Part shown: positions 11,701-24,800 of the stretch, in pieces
How the letters are laid out: each line of letters starts with the position of its first letter
How positions within the stretch are numbered: the stretch's first letter is position 1
NCBI GenBank assembly: GCA_016490735.1
Contig: JAEMWC010000021.1
Span: 1,327,501-1,391,500, forward strand
Length of the DNA stretch: 64,000 nucleotides
Direction of reading: 5' to 3'
Source: Pachyseris speciosa
Lineage: Eukaryota > Cnidaria > Anthozoa > Scleractinia > Pachyseridae
The notes under the pieces: generated by a model
Told to the model about the DNA's origin: nothing
The model's database searches: none
What the model saw: the letters and a program-made list of their open reading frames with translations, nothing else
Position numbers and translations under genes: made by a program

Positions 11701-12690
11701 AAAAGGAGCACGGACGAAGTGATATTTTCCTTGGAAGGTTGTCGGTAAGCCAGATAAAACGATGTTAGGCGAAGCTAAGTAGGCTAAATGAAAACAAAGG
11801 TGTGCAATCGGACCATGTCTGGCTGTACAGATCGAAATCAGAACTTTTCACATCCAACTCACAATTATTAAATAACAAACAAAACGGAACAAAATTTATC
11901 AACTGAATTAACAGTTTCCTTACTGCATTTTGATCTTATGAAAGTCTAAATTCTGCACTTGACTGCTTTGGCGTGAACGTGATGGAATTGTAACGTCTTC
12001 TCAGTACTTTGGGACTTTACATGTAGCTGTCCAACCGCATCAAATTCTAATTTAACGGGACAGTTTTAGTCAGTTCTTGCGCGGAAAGTGATGCAATCGC
12101 TCCATATATTCATCAACAACTTAGCGCAGTTCCAGCATCAGTGTGATAAGTCAACTAAAACTGTGTGGCTAGATCTGGAAGACAGAAACCAGTGAAATTC
12201 TTTACAGTGTTCTAACGTGACGCAGTGAATTGCAAGCTTATGCAAACAGTCGAGTTCTTTCTTCACGGCACTTTTCCCTGTCAAAACTGCGTCGGATTAG
12301 AGTGAAATAACTTAGCAGGATAGGGGCACAGCAAAAATACATTTTTGTTCGAAGGCTTCCAGTAACACTTGTCAAACGGTTTTAAGCAAATCTGACAGAC
12401 AAGCGTAATGAGAACTGATGGCGGACAATATTCACGCACTACCACTTATCAAAAATGTCTCAATCGAGCGAGCAATTGATTCATCAAAACGTTTCGCATC
12501 CTACCCACCACTATCAAATACTTTGAATATTAGGTTTTACTTACCAAAATATGAATAAAGGATACTGAATGTCTACAGCGCCGCAGCTCTGCTGACGAAG
12601 GATCGATGGAGTTTCATCAACAACATAGCCGGAAGCGATGGGATGGGCGTCACAAAACTCTTAATCAGTGTCCCCTTGTCCTGCGGCTCG
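11701..12690. other. Intergenic, nothing recognised
   Basis: No exon, RNA gene or bounded repeat could be supported between the DIRS remnant and the GNL3 promoter region. Confidence 0.4.
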
Positions 12691-12724
12691 TGTCAGAGTG
12701 ATTTTGGCCGCTAAGAGGCTGGGA

Positions 12725-12812
12725 GCTAGTCGGCCATATTGTGGAAAAATTTTCACGTGCTGGAAAGATTTGTCTTATTACTAACCATAAAACAAACAAA
12801 AAGATAATAACC
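12725..12812 (+). promoter_or_regulatory. Proximal promoter / 5' UTR of GNL3 with E-box and YY1-like site
   Basis: A perfect E-box CACGTG lies at 12754-12759, about 54 bp upstream of the proposed ATG. A YY1-like GGCCATATTG lies at about 12732-12741. There is no obvious TATA box at a standard distance, typical of housekeeping nucleolar genes. Vertebrate nucleostemin is known to be Myc-responsive, so the E-box is plausible, but any regulatory role here is inferred from motif and position only. Confidence 0.35.
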
Positions 12813-15800
12813 ATGGTTCGACCGAGTAAGTTTCTCGATCTATCTTCTGGACAAACGATTTTCCAGAGTGCTAATGTGTGGCATTTCTTTAAGAAAAACA
12901 GAGCAAACGGATGACCCAGCACAAAAGATACAAGATACAGAGAAAGGTTTGTACGCTACGCGCGTTTTAAAGCAAATAATTAAAGTTACAGTAACTGAAC
13001 TGGTGCTGAAAACCAGGATGGGGACAGGGATTGTGAAACTCCTGTTTCCCTCACTTTTATCACCTGACTCCCGCCCTTTTCTGTCCTCCTCCTGTCATCT
13101 GTAAATTAGGAGACTAAAAACACATCAAGTCATACTAAGACGCAATAGAACGGTCTTTTGATGACATAATATTTGAGATTTTTTTATAACCAAGTCATAA
13201 TTATACTCGGCCTTGGCCGTCTTGCTGATCCCTTTGACTACTTATATGGGACCCTTGTGCAGTCATGTCACTTGACATCTCGTGACCTATTTTTATTTCA
13301 GAGCTTCTTTAATCTAGCTGGTTTTCCACACGCCTGTCAAATGCCTCTTGCTTTCAATTTGAAGGTCAGGGAGCATCTACGAAAGCAACGAAAGGAAGCC
13401 AAATTCAATGGCAAGTCAAAAAGTAGGTCTTATGATGTTATTTTATTTATATAATATTATTTGAAGGGTTTTCTGCAAAAGAGGTATATATCACCATTTG
13501 CCTGTAAAATCCAATCTCTGTAAATTCCCTCAACTTTGGCATAGATTGAAAATGGTGTCAGAAATAAAGTTCTGCACTGATTTTTGATTTAAAGGCCTCA
13601 GGATTCAGCAAATTGGTCTATGACTTTACCCTAGCTGAAACTGAACTATTAAACTGAAGTTAAATTGTCAAGTAGTCATAGTAAATTTCGTATCCTTAAA
13701 CTGCACATGAACCTAAATTTGAAGCTAGTGTTTTTTTCTCCAATAAGAAAAAAGGTGTTTTAAGAAATATTTTGAGGGGAAAATAATTTTAGTAAAAGTA
13801 GCAGGAACTTATTTTAAAATGTGACAAAAGTTGGGCCTTTCTCACTAAAATTCTAGACAAGAACTTGCAGGGTCTGGTGAATAGTTGTAAATCACTCGTG
13901 TGTACTCAGTCAAGTGCGTCACTGTTTTTATGAGTTCTGTGGTACAAAAATGTCAGACGACTATCAAGATTCACTATTGGCACTAAAAGCTTCAAAAAAC
14001 TTTCCAGGTTAATGCTTTTTCACCTTCTCCATGGGTGTTTTATGCCTGAGCATATACTGTACACACTCTACACTCGAGTGACATCACAACGACCTTTTGG
14101 CCACCTCGTTGCACAAAATGTCTCAAATTTCAGGCCTCAGTGAGATTTTTAGAACCCCAATAACTAGCGAATCCTCTTCATGAAAAGGAGAGAAACAACT
14201 GAAAATGAAATATGGGAAATATAAGCTATGTTAAAACGTAAAAACAATATTGGTACATGTAGTTAATTTTCAATTCAATTGTGCACTAAACCTTTGTTGT
14301 TTTAACAGTGTTCAGTGTTCAAAACCTAAGAAAGCCGACTTATCTTTACCCGACACACCAAATGATTCTTAAGATACATGTAGATAGACCCATGCCTATT
14401 TGCTCCTCAAACTTTGAAAGCTACATGTACATATACACTGTACATGTCTCTGGAGCTCTTTTTACAGTGCAACAACTTCAACCAGGGCCACCTGAGGTTT
14501 TTTAACCAATCAGCGACAGATTCGTTAACAAAGAATTTCGACTTTGTGGTTTTCAAAGCCAATGAAATTCACTTGTAAATTTAACTTGGCGGTGGGAACA
14601 GATGTGTTTACAGATCCAAAATGTCATGGAAAAAATTACATTTTGAAGTGGCCGCGAACAAACTGCGGCATTTACTGACCTGTCGAAAGAAAAACAATTT
14701 GAAAGTAAGAAATGCCCTTTTTTCCAACCAATGAACCTCCTAAAAAAGTGGAAGCCGGCAAATGTGAATCTTGTGAAATCCGCAACAAATATATCAGCAA
14801 TGAAAATCATACCAACGGTCACTTTGTAATGACTGGCTTACACAAACCACAGAGGCTTTGAAAAAGATATTGGGCTGATTTTTGTTTTGAATTTCAATCG
14901 CTCAAACATCTTTCACCATTGATTCAAATTCTTTCAACAAAAGGCCGCTGTGGTAATCAAAATCCATTCATTGACTAAAACTGTACACAGAGGCGAAAAA
15001 TTAAATGCTGCGGCTTCATTGAAAGTATTTTGTGATGAAATTTTGAATCTGTCAAACTTGTCTCTTCTCATGGGTGAAAAATACAAGTTAAAGTTAGGAT
15101 TGCATTTGATTGGCTTTGAAAACTGCAAGTCGAAATTCTTTGTTAAAGAATCACCTTTTCATTGGTTAAAAAACCTCGGGTGGCCCCGGTTGAAGTCATT
15201 GCACTGTAATGCTTGTTTGTATGTATCTTGTATGGGCTGTTTTTTCAGAACACAAGAAGGATCCAGGAATTCCAAATCTTTTTCCTTTCAAAGAGGAAAT
15301 TCTCAAACAGGCTGAGGAAAAAAAGAGAAGGGTGAGGAAGGTGTAACTTGATATTTTTCTGAAGGGATACAGTACTATTTCATTGTTTATGGACAGTGTA
15401 CAAATAAAATTTATTGTAGCCTTTTTAAATACAGTCGAACCTTGATTATCTGGACCTTAATTCCAGATTTTTCAATTATCCGGACTTGCTTACACTGTAG
15501 CTGGTTCCTGTTTTTCATGACTATTAATTAGCCATATTTAAGATCTGCAGCAAAGCTTTTTCCCTTCAAATTACGTAATGAAACTCCGCCGGGTTCAAAC
15601 TGAATTTGTTTCCCTTCAAAACACAAATCTGTTTGCGCTTTATTTTGAGCTCATGCACACCATACTACAACAATGCATTTCACTGCTCTGATTTGCTCAG
15701 GTGTTCTTAAATTTTTCTAAGTGAAATTCCATGCCCCACTTGTTCAGTCATTCAGTTTTAGTTTTGGCTCATTAATATTCATATTTTCGATTATCTGAAC

Positions 15801-18800
15801 TCTCGATTATCCGGACTGTTCAGCTCAGTCTCTACAAGTCTGGATAATCAAAGTTCGACTGTAGTTGCACAACTCCACAAGTGTGTGCTTTTGTTTTCAG
15901 CTTTTATACTTATCCTGTACATGTATGTACATAAATATCATTCTTCATCCAAACAAAATCCAAAAATCATGTACCAGTTACAACAGTTATCAGTTTACAA
16001 TCTCAGCTTAGCCAGATGAAGATTTTTACAAAGGCAATTATGCCTGTTAAAAGAAAACCAACAAAACACCTCTTCAATAATATTCATTTATTATTTTTTA
16101 ATGTATAGCCTCTTTACACAGGAACCTCAAGAAAATGCTTATGCAACTGTGAAACTACATGTAGAAAGCCTGTTTGCACTTTTGTAAGACACACATATTA
16201 AAGAACAAAAATAACATAAATAATTCAACATTACTTTTTTACTGAGGCAAGTGCCTTGGTTCGCAGATGTTTCCAATGGAGATTAATGTTTTCAATGGTT
16301 TACGGCCACAATGTTTGTGCCCCTGGCCGCCTATACCAAACTCTGTTAAATTTTGAGTGCTGCAATGTACATTTTCCACAATGTACATTGCAATGTACAT
16401 TTTCCACAATATCTCAATGGGCATTATTTTTGGAATGATATTAAAGTGATTTAAGTTTTTACTTGCATGACATGAAAAATGCTCAATATTTTTTCTCCTT
16501 GCATTTCACCGAGATTCGGGGTAACATTTATACAAAAAAATCCTCCTTCATTCAATGCAAGCTACAAATTGTAGCAGACCTACGAGGAAACACAAACTCT
16601 TAAGTAGTATCAAGAGCCACCAATCATTCATCTTTTTTTCTGGGTTATCGTTTTCTAGGTTTTAGGTTAATTTTTTATACTGTCATTTTTTCCTCTGTCA
16701 TAATTGTAGGGCTCAGTGGAAGAAGGGTGTAAGTGACGATTTTGACTGCTTTTTAAATGCCGTCCAAATGAGTTGAATTTTTGCATGTGGCCTTTGATTC
16801 AGTAGAAAAACATTACTCTGTGTTTTTTTGCGCAAATTTCTACTTTATTTCAAGAAAAACCATATGCAAAACACAAGTCGGTGTTCTTTGCATCCTTTTA
16901 TATTCAAAGCAAAAACAAAAGAAAGCGATTAAGTTCTTTGTTTCGTAAAACCGATGGGGCGGAAAGTATGAAGTTCGAAATGAATAACAATAGTATTATA
17001 ACACTTTATTTCAGAGATCACTTTATTTCAGAGATTCAGTGCTTGCTGCCGTAGCACACTCGGATAGTAGCTGGAATGTTAGTGCAAGAGAGCACCGGAT
17101 CGATTCCCGTGGAAATATTTTTTCCTTTCCACTCTCGGTCTTTTTTTTTTATAATAATAAGCAGCGGCTGCACTGTCATCATTTTTTTTTATTTGCAAGG
17201 TTGATCTTTGTTTACGACAAATCAAAAACTATGAAATTTTGAGCCAACTCATGAATTGGGACCAGTGCTTTGTTACATGACTTTTCAAGACGGAGAATTG
17301 CTGGATGATAGCTGATTGCATCTGCATAAAGTAAACCTTGAGTTTGAATTAGCTTGTAAATAAAATTTGTCCAAATAAGTGCTAACGTCTTTTAATAAGG
17401 CATCGATAAGATCCCATAAGGTGTCCTGTTCAGTCCCGTTTCGAAGTCGAGCCCAGGACAAAGACCACAACGAGGGGCTTCTTAAAACAGCAGCGTCGGC
17501 AACACATCATTGATCACGCAAACCATAGCCTTTGTAGGGATTACCGGTAGAGTTGAATTCAGAGAAATAGAGCCTTCATCTTAATTTTCGCACAATCAAA
17601 AGTTAGCTTGTGCAAAGCTTACTTCATTTTGTTTTTTAGCCTGCATGCACTTAAAAATTCATAAAAAATGTTTAAATGGACCGTTTTCTGCGCGGTTTTC
17701 ACTAAAAGAAAGATCAACTATTGGACTACAACGTGTGTGATTCTCAAGTTATTTCATTAAAAGCTAAATTTTTTACAATTTTTCAAGGCGTACTTTCAAT
17801 GCACATAAAAAAAATTATGTGCATTGAAAGTACGCCTTGTGGACCCATCATAACTATCCAGTACCTTAATTTTTACAAACAGTTCTTGGCCTGCGCTGGT
17901 TGTCTTCTGGTCTGATCTGTCTCCCGCTAATGGTGGAGACAATAAGACGTAGTCATCTGATGTGGGCAGAGCTTGTCCTTCGATTCCACGTCTCGGGGAC
18001 ACTTTCTCTTTCAGCAACGGCCGTCTTTTGGTACATCATTTTATTTTGTTGTTGTTGTTGTTTTGATAAGTAAGTCAGTGGAACTCGATGGCAGGGGTTC
18101 AAGTCCTGCTCGAATCATCTTTTTTACGAATTTTTTTCGAATTTTTTTTCACATGTGCTGACAGTTTAGTGGTGTCAGTAATTTTGAAGTACAGTAGGGA
18201 GCGATGTGCAAAGAGTAGCTGGGGAATCCAGCTATTGTGCTACAGTCAATATGTGGCCAGGGATCTAAATCAGAATTTCTAGGGAATAACAGCCCTAGAG
18301 TTACAGTTGTACTATTATTTACAGCAAGAAGAGGCAAATGAAAGGAGAAAACGAAACAGACTAAAGGAAGTGAACAAGAAACGAAACCTTGAAAGTCTAC
18401 AGAAGGATGCTGAAAAAAGGGGGAAGGAGTTTGAAAAGAAGGTGGGACAATTAGAATCAATGCAAAAGACATGAAGTAAAATCTCACGACCTTGAGTATA
18501 ATTATACTGTATATTAAGTACTCGTGATTTTGAAGGTTCTCAAATTGCACAAACCTCCTGAGAACTTTCAAAATCACTTGTATCTAGATGTATTAATCAA
18601 AAATTGTACTCAAGGCCTTGGAATCAAAAAATCATCCCTGACTAGTGAATTGCATTATTTTAAGTTTATGTGATTTTTTTGACCGATTTCAGCTTGCAAA
18701 ACATTCAAATTTTCCACTCTTGGCTGTTGTCGTGTGCTGTTGCCATGGGAACTTAATTGGTACTCCTCCTGTGTGCTATTTTTGATATTAATTGTACTGC

Positions 18801-21800
18801 CCTCAGCCAATCAGAGTTAAGTAATTTTGCTGAGTGTACATGTACTATAAGCTGATTTAATACAAATAATTGAAGGGCTTGGTGGAAAACTATGCTAAGT
18901 GGATTTTCAAGTGAACGCGTTTTGTGACCCGTATTTTCTCAAAGATTAAGTGAAAAGCAACGAAAAAAAGTACAGGGCAATGTTAACCACATCTAAAACA
19001 AGCCTGTATGCAAAAAAAAAAAAAAAAAAAACAGCAATTTTGGAGCAAAATAAAAAGTCCCAAAAATCCACTTAGCATAGTTTTCCACCAAGCCCTTCAT
19101 TTTTATTAAGTCTGTCTTATTAACAATCATGAAGCAATGCCCAAGGGTATTCTTTATTGAAAACTAAGCACCAAATGCTCGTAACTGAAGAGTAAAACTG
19201 AAACTGGATATGAAATGATTGACAGGTAGAAAGGATTGTCCCATAGTGTGACGTAGACTAAACATTTTGGCAGTTAAAACATTGATACTTACGCGACGTG
19301 TCTGCCAGAGCTCCTGACTCGATCCGCGCAAGCTTGTTTGATTTAATCAAATTGTCAATTTGCCTGTTCGCCCGGTGATCGAGGACATCATTAAGTCTTG
19401 AGACCCGCAAGTCAAACACAGCTGAAAGAAGCCAGTCGTGTTCTCTCTGCTTGCCAAACCATGAAGAGATATATTAATTTGACTCTCCAGTTTAGGAGTA
19501 GAGATTAAGAGCTGGGCAGAAAAAAAACTCTGAAAGCATCTCTTGTCTAAAAAGTGGCTCGGTTTTGCTAGTCTTGGTCCATTTGTGAATGGTTGCCTTC
19601 TAGAATTTGCGAAAAGGAGAGGTGTTTTTGGAGTTTAGGGCAAAAAACTCAGTGATTTGCAGTGTGTCTTTTGCTCACAGAGGCCATAACATTCCCACAA
19701 TTCATTGTGGCCAAAGTGAGCACTGTCTCATGGGCCAATTCATTGCGGCTGAAGTGGGTGCTGTCTGGCGGGCCATCGAAGCCATGAAACAGTTCGTCAA
19801 AATTCGGAAACATTACAGAGAATTCATCCGAGAGATCAGAGGGAAATCAGCATGACGAGAAGTCCGTCCGTTATCGATGAGTATCTTGAAAACAATCCAG
19901 GGAAAAGTTGCATTGGAACGCATGGCAAATATTACCAAGTGCGGAATATACCCGTGGTCGGTCGTCAAGTTGTTGTGTAAACACATGTACAGCAGGTAGA
20001 CATGCTGCCAAATTTTGACATATAAATCACTTTTACGTCGATCAACTTGGTTATTTTGATTCTATGGAGGCTTGTAAACATCAGCAAAACAAATTTCAAG
20101 CGAGATAAACATCAGCGAAAAAGTATTTGCGTGCGAGATATTTTAACAAGTCATTGTGTTACGCATCAGGCAATAGGGATTAAATTTCACATCTTATGCA
20201 AATAGTTAGGTTTTGAAGCCAACAAAAATAGTGAAGTATTTTGTTCCAATTTTTTCACTGTCGTCATTTACGTTGATTTGTGATACAATTTTCATTCCAC
20301 TGTTTCCATTTGACGACAAAATTGAACCCTTCAAAATTGTTTCAAATGACCAAAGCATGCGAAACGCCAGTCAAAGCTCTGTTTTGAAAACAGACGGAAA
20401 CCGACAGGAAAGAGCTTCCTCTTTTAATCTCTCTTAATTTTGCCCTTGAACATCGTTAACTCAAATTTTCGTTGTTGCTCACGAACAGAAGTTGTTGGTA
20501 TCGGCCAAAACCTATCTTCAAGTAAGAACAGCTGTCCTTAATATTTTATTCTATTTCTCAGCTGACAGCAAGCTTTTTGAGCACTAAGTTAGAATCAAAT
20601 CCAATCCTGCGGCATGCCGTTTTCAACCAAACCACCATCTTCAGCACTTTACTTATATTGGCCAAAGCCTTTCTGAAAGAATAAGAGTCAACCAAGAAAC
20701 CTGTGCACTCTTTTCATTTCGGAGGAACCCTTTAAGCTGATTGAGACTCAAAATACACCGCTTACTTTATAACGTTAACATTTGCAATGCCCTAGGCCTA
20801 ACCCTATCCCTAGCTCTAACCATAACCCTAGCCCTAATTTTAACCCTAACTCTAAACTTAACCCTAGCCCTAATTTTAACCAGAATGCTCAACTTAACCC
20901 TAGCCCTAATTTTAACCCCTTACTCTCAACTTAACAATAACCCTAAATCTTTTGAGTGCTGTTTTCAAGTCGGACAAAATCTATGCGCGCTGGCTTAAGG
21001 TTAACCAACACTGATGTGTGCTGTTTTTAAGTCAAGCAAGAATGTTGCGCACTGCTTTCCCGGTAAGGAAGCTTCTTGAGCACGATCAGTAAACAAAGCA
21101 CTGGTAATAAGCGCTGCATAAATTTAAAAAAGTCAACCACTTCCAAGTCGGATGGGCATCTTGTGTGCTGTTTATGAGTCAAAAAGGCACATAGCCTGCG
21201 AAGCAGTCGATTCCTTGCCAAACGCTGCGCGGGAAGATTGAGCAAACAAGCGGGCAAACGAGCGTGACACTGCGGTCAGAAAAAAAAAATGGAAACAAGC
21301 CGGGAGGGGGTGGGGGGTGAAGGAATTGCCTGCAATCAATCCCACACATTTTACCAAACGCCGTTTGTCCACGAACGGGGAGAAATGATGCATTTTTATT
21401 GGTTAGTGGCTTGTCAGTCAAGAAGTAAATCAGAAATTTGACAGTTCATGCATAAATCCGACATCAGAAACATGACAAACTGAGGAATCTTTCAAATTTT
21501 CTGTTCAGGAAACGTTGAATGATCTTTCGCAAAACGGCAAACAAATTCATCTGAAACCGGAGCAAGAGGCCTGCAATTTTACCAGGTGGCTTTGGTAAAA
21601 GTGCCATCTTATCTATCAGATACTTGCGAGAGTGAAGGAGAAAATTTCCAAAGAATCTGCTCGTGTTCTCGCGATCTGTCCACTTCAGAGCTTGATTTAA
21701 ATCAAATAATGGAGGCGAAATCCATGGACTTGACTGCGAATTCATTGCCACAAGCTTCCCTTGTAGATGTAGGAGCGGGAAAATTTCAGTTGCTAACTCA

Positions 21801-24800
21801 TCTCCGGAAAATCCACTGGAGAAAGAGTTTCAGTGTTGGTTATTTCACCATTATTCGCTGTCGCTAAACGGTACTTGCTTCGCTAAAATTCCATTTTGCT
21901 GTCGTTAACATACATCCACGTACGCTAAAAGCCATCATTTCCTACCGCTAAATTCCATTTGCTGTCGCTAAACACTTCTTCGCTATAGCTGGATGCTTAA
22001 AGCTCCTTTCATGATCAGTGTCCTTTGCCAACGCCGTAAATTACACTAGCTGTCGCAATAAGTACTCCTTCGCTATCGTTTGCAAAAAATCATTTGTTAT
22101 CACTAAATTCCATTCGCTGTCGCTGATACTCCTTCGCTATCGCCAAAAGCCATTCACTATTGCTAAAACTCATTTGCTTTCACTATAAATACTCATTCAC
22201 CATCACAAAAATTCACGCAGTATTTGCTTTTGCCGGTTGTCAAAAAGATTTACCTGAGGTTAATTATGATTGGTTCTAATTTGACAGTTGGTGTCCCAAG
22301 AGAGCGCGGCATTTATCTGGGCGTTCGGTAAAATGTGTGAGAATGACTGCAGGCGATTCCTTGGCCGCCCCACCCCCTCTCCGCTTCTTCCCCAATTTTT
22401 TGCTCACCGCAGTGTCACGCTCATTCGCCCGCTTGTTTGCTCGAACTCCCCGCGCAGCGTTTGGCAAGGAATTAACTGCTTCGCAGGCTAAAAGGCACAT
22501 TGTGCATTCAACAGGGATGTTCCTATTCTCTTAATTCAGTTACGAGCATTTGGCGCTTAGTTTTCAAATAAAGAATACCCTTGGGCATTGCTTCATGAAT
22601 GTTAATAAGGCAGACTTGTGAAGGGCTTGGTGGAAAATCTGTTTACTAACGCTAAGTGGATTTTTAGGTGAACGCATTTTTTGGCTCACATTTTCTCGAA
22701 GACTAAGTGCAAAGCAGCGAAAAAAATACAGGGCAATGTTAACCACACAAAAACAAGCCAGTGTAGGCAAAAAACAGCAATTTTGGAGCAAAACAAAAAA
22801 AAGTCCCAAAAATCCACTTACAGTAGCATAGTTTTCCACCAAGCCCTTCAATTATTACTTGATGGTTGCTTGATGGTGTTTTGAATACGTGTACATAATA
22901 ATAATAATAATAATAATTGAAGGGCTCAGTGGAAGAAGGGCATAAGTGACGATTTTGGTTATTTTGCTGACGTCCTCCAAATGAGCTGAAGTTTTGCATG
23001 TGGCCTTTGATACATTAGAAAAACATTGCGCTACATTCTTTTCGCTTTTTTTACGCTCAGTTTTCGAGAAAACGCGGACCAAAATACGCATTCTACGCGT
23101 CACTTAGCACAGCTTTTCCTGCTTGGATTACTGAAACTGGACATGAAATGATTGGCAGGGACTTATTGTTTGATAGTGTGACGTAGACTATAAGTTTAGC
23201 GGTTAAAACATCGATTCACTGATACGAAACTTACGCGGTTGAGGTCAGCTCGATCGGTACTGAGTTCCATTTAATCGCATTACGCCCGAGTGTTTGCCTG
23301 CTCGCCTGGTGGTAAAAAAGACATCATGAAGTCTTGAATTACCCGCAAGCCACTAGCTTCTCTGAAAGAATCCAAAGAAGTTAAATCTCTGTGCTTTCCA
23401 AATCATGAAATCCCTCTGTTTTGGAGTACAGATTAAGGGGCCAGGTGATAAAAAGTCTGAAAGCAACTCTCGTCTTAAAAGCGGCCCTCCGTTGCTAGTC
23501 TCGGACCGTCTGTCAAAGGTTACCGTGCTAAAAGTTCGGAAAACAAGAGGTGTTTTTGGACTTTAGGCTGAAAATCTCCAATGTTTGATGAGAGTTGTCC
23601 GCGCTTGGAGGCCATAGTTTTCTCCCACAATTCATTGCGGCCACAGAGGGCACTGTCACAGTGAAAAGTTCCCGCGGGTGACGTAACGGGATTAAATCCG
23701 CTCAGACTACGCGTACTATAGATTATTTTCACTTCGGAAGCATTACGGAGAAATCATTGAAGACAGGGAAACCGGCAAGATGAAAAGTCCGTCCGTTTAC
23801 GACGAGTATCCTGAATTTAATGCAAGGAAAAGTTGACGCGTGTGGCAAATACCAAAAGGGAAAATGCATTCGTTATCGTGTGGTGTTTTGTAAACCGGTT
23901 AAAACATGCTGGCGAATATCAACACATAAATCACTTTGCCGCGATGACCTCGGTTATTTCGCTTCCGTGGAGGCTTGTAAACATCACCAAAGAGCATTTT
24001 CATGCGAGCTAAACGTCAGCAAGAAGTATTTTCACGCGAGATAAACAGCAAAATGTATTTCAAGTTGTGTGACGCATGACAGGACATTAACGATTCAATT
24101 TCAGAACATGCAAATAACGCCGTTAAGTCTAACTTAATTAACGTTAGCGCTAACCCCTTGAATGCTGTTTTCAATTCAGACAAACTCTTTGCGCGCTGAC
24201 TTAAGGTTAACCAAGGCTTCTGTGTGCTGTTTTAAGTCAACCAAGAATGTTGTGGACTGTTTCTGAGCCAAGCAAGCTTGTTGAGCGCTACGATTAAGCA
24301 AAACACGGGTAGTAACACCTGTAGTAAGTGCTGCATTCAAGAAAACAAGTAGACCCGGCATATTTCCAAGTCAGCTGGGCACCTTGTGCGCTGTTTATGA
24401 GTCAAAAAGTCATATAGCGCATTATGGCTTATTGAGCAGAGACGTTCCGTGTTGTCTTAAGCCAATTACGAACATTTGGCGCTTAGTTTTCATAAGAAGG
24501 GCTTGGTGGAAGACTGTGGTAAGTGACGTGTAGAATGCGTATTTGGGTCCGCGTTTTCTCGAAAACTGAGCGTAAAAAGAAGCGAAAGAAATATAGGGCA
24601 ATGTTTTTCTAATGTATCAAAGGCCACATGCAAAACTTCAGCTCATTTGGAGGATGTCAGCAAAATAACCAAAATCGTCACTTATGCCCTTCTTCCACTG
24701 AGCCCTTCAATTATTATCATTCGATACTTTTTTCCCTACCTTTTCATTGGCCCAGAGCCTACCATGTGACCTACAAATAACTGCCTACAAATAATAGCCT

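Larger units (their letters stand above)
18869..22857. mobile_element. Large fold-back element, ~4 kb, with palindromic terminal blocks
   Basis: The left block (about 18871-19190) and right block (about 22525-22855) are reverse complements, both including GAAGGGCTTGGTGGAAAA, AATTTTGGAGCAAAA, AAGAATACCCTTGGGCATTG and GCTTAGTTTTCAA/TTGAAAACTAAGC. Each block is itself bounded by GAAGGGCTTGG and CCAAGCCCTTC, so each terminal repeat could also fold alone. A second inverted pair, 21180-21370 and 22305-22500, lies inside. No transposase ORF was recognised, so this is a non-autonomous fold-back element or two nested elements. Confidence 0.65.

Noticed and set aside
14950..15315. 121-codon + strand ORF running into GNL3 exon 3
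   Set aside because: It is in a different frame from the conserved KKDPGIPN exon and has no family match.
17040..17110. tRNA-like B-box CGGATCGATTCCCG
   Set aside because: Only a partial match with no convincing A box or repeat body; likely an eroded SINE head.
18149..18577. Minus-strand 142-codon ORF
   Set aside because: Antisense of GNL3 exon 4 and its flanks; the + strand exon has splice sites and family match.
22739..23103. Overlapping minus-strand ORFs of 82-95 codons
   Set aside because: They lie in the terminal repeats of the fold-back elements, recur at other copies with broken frames, and show no domain.
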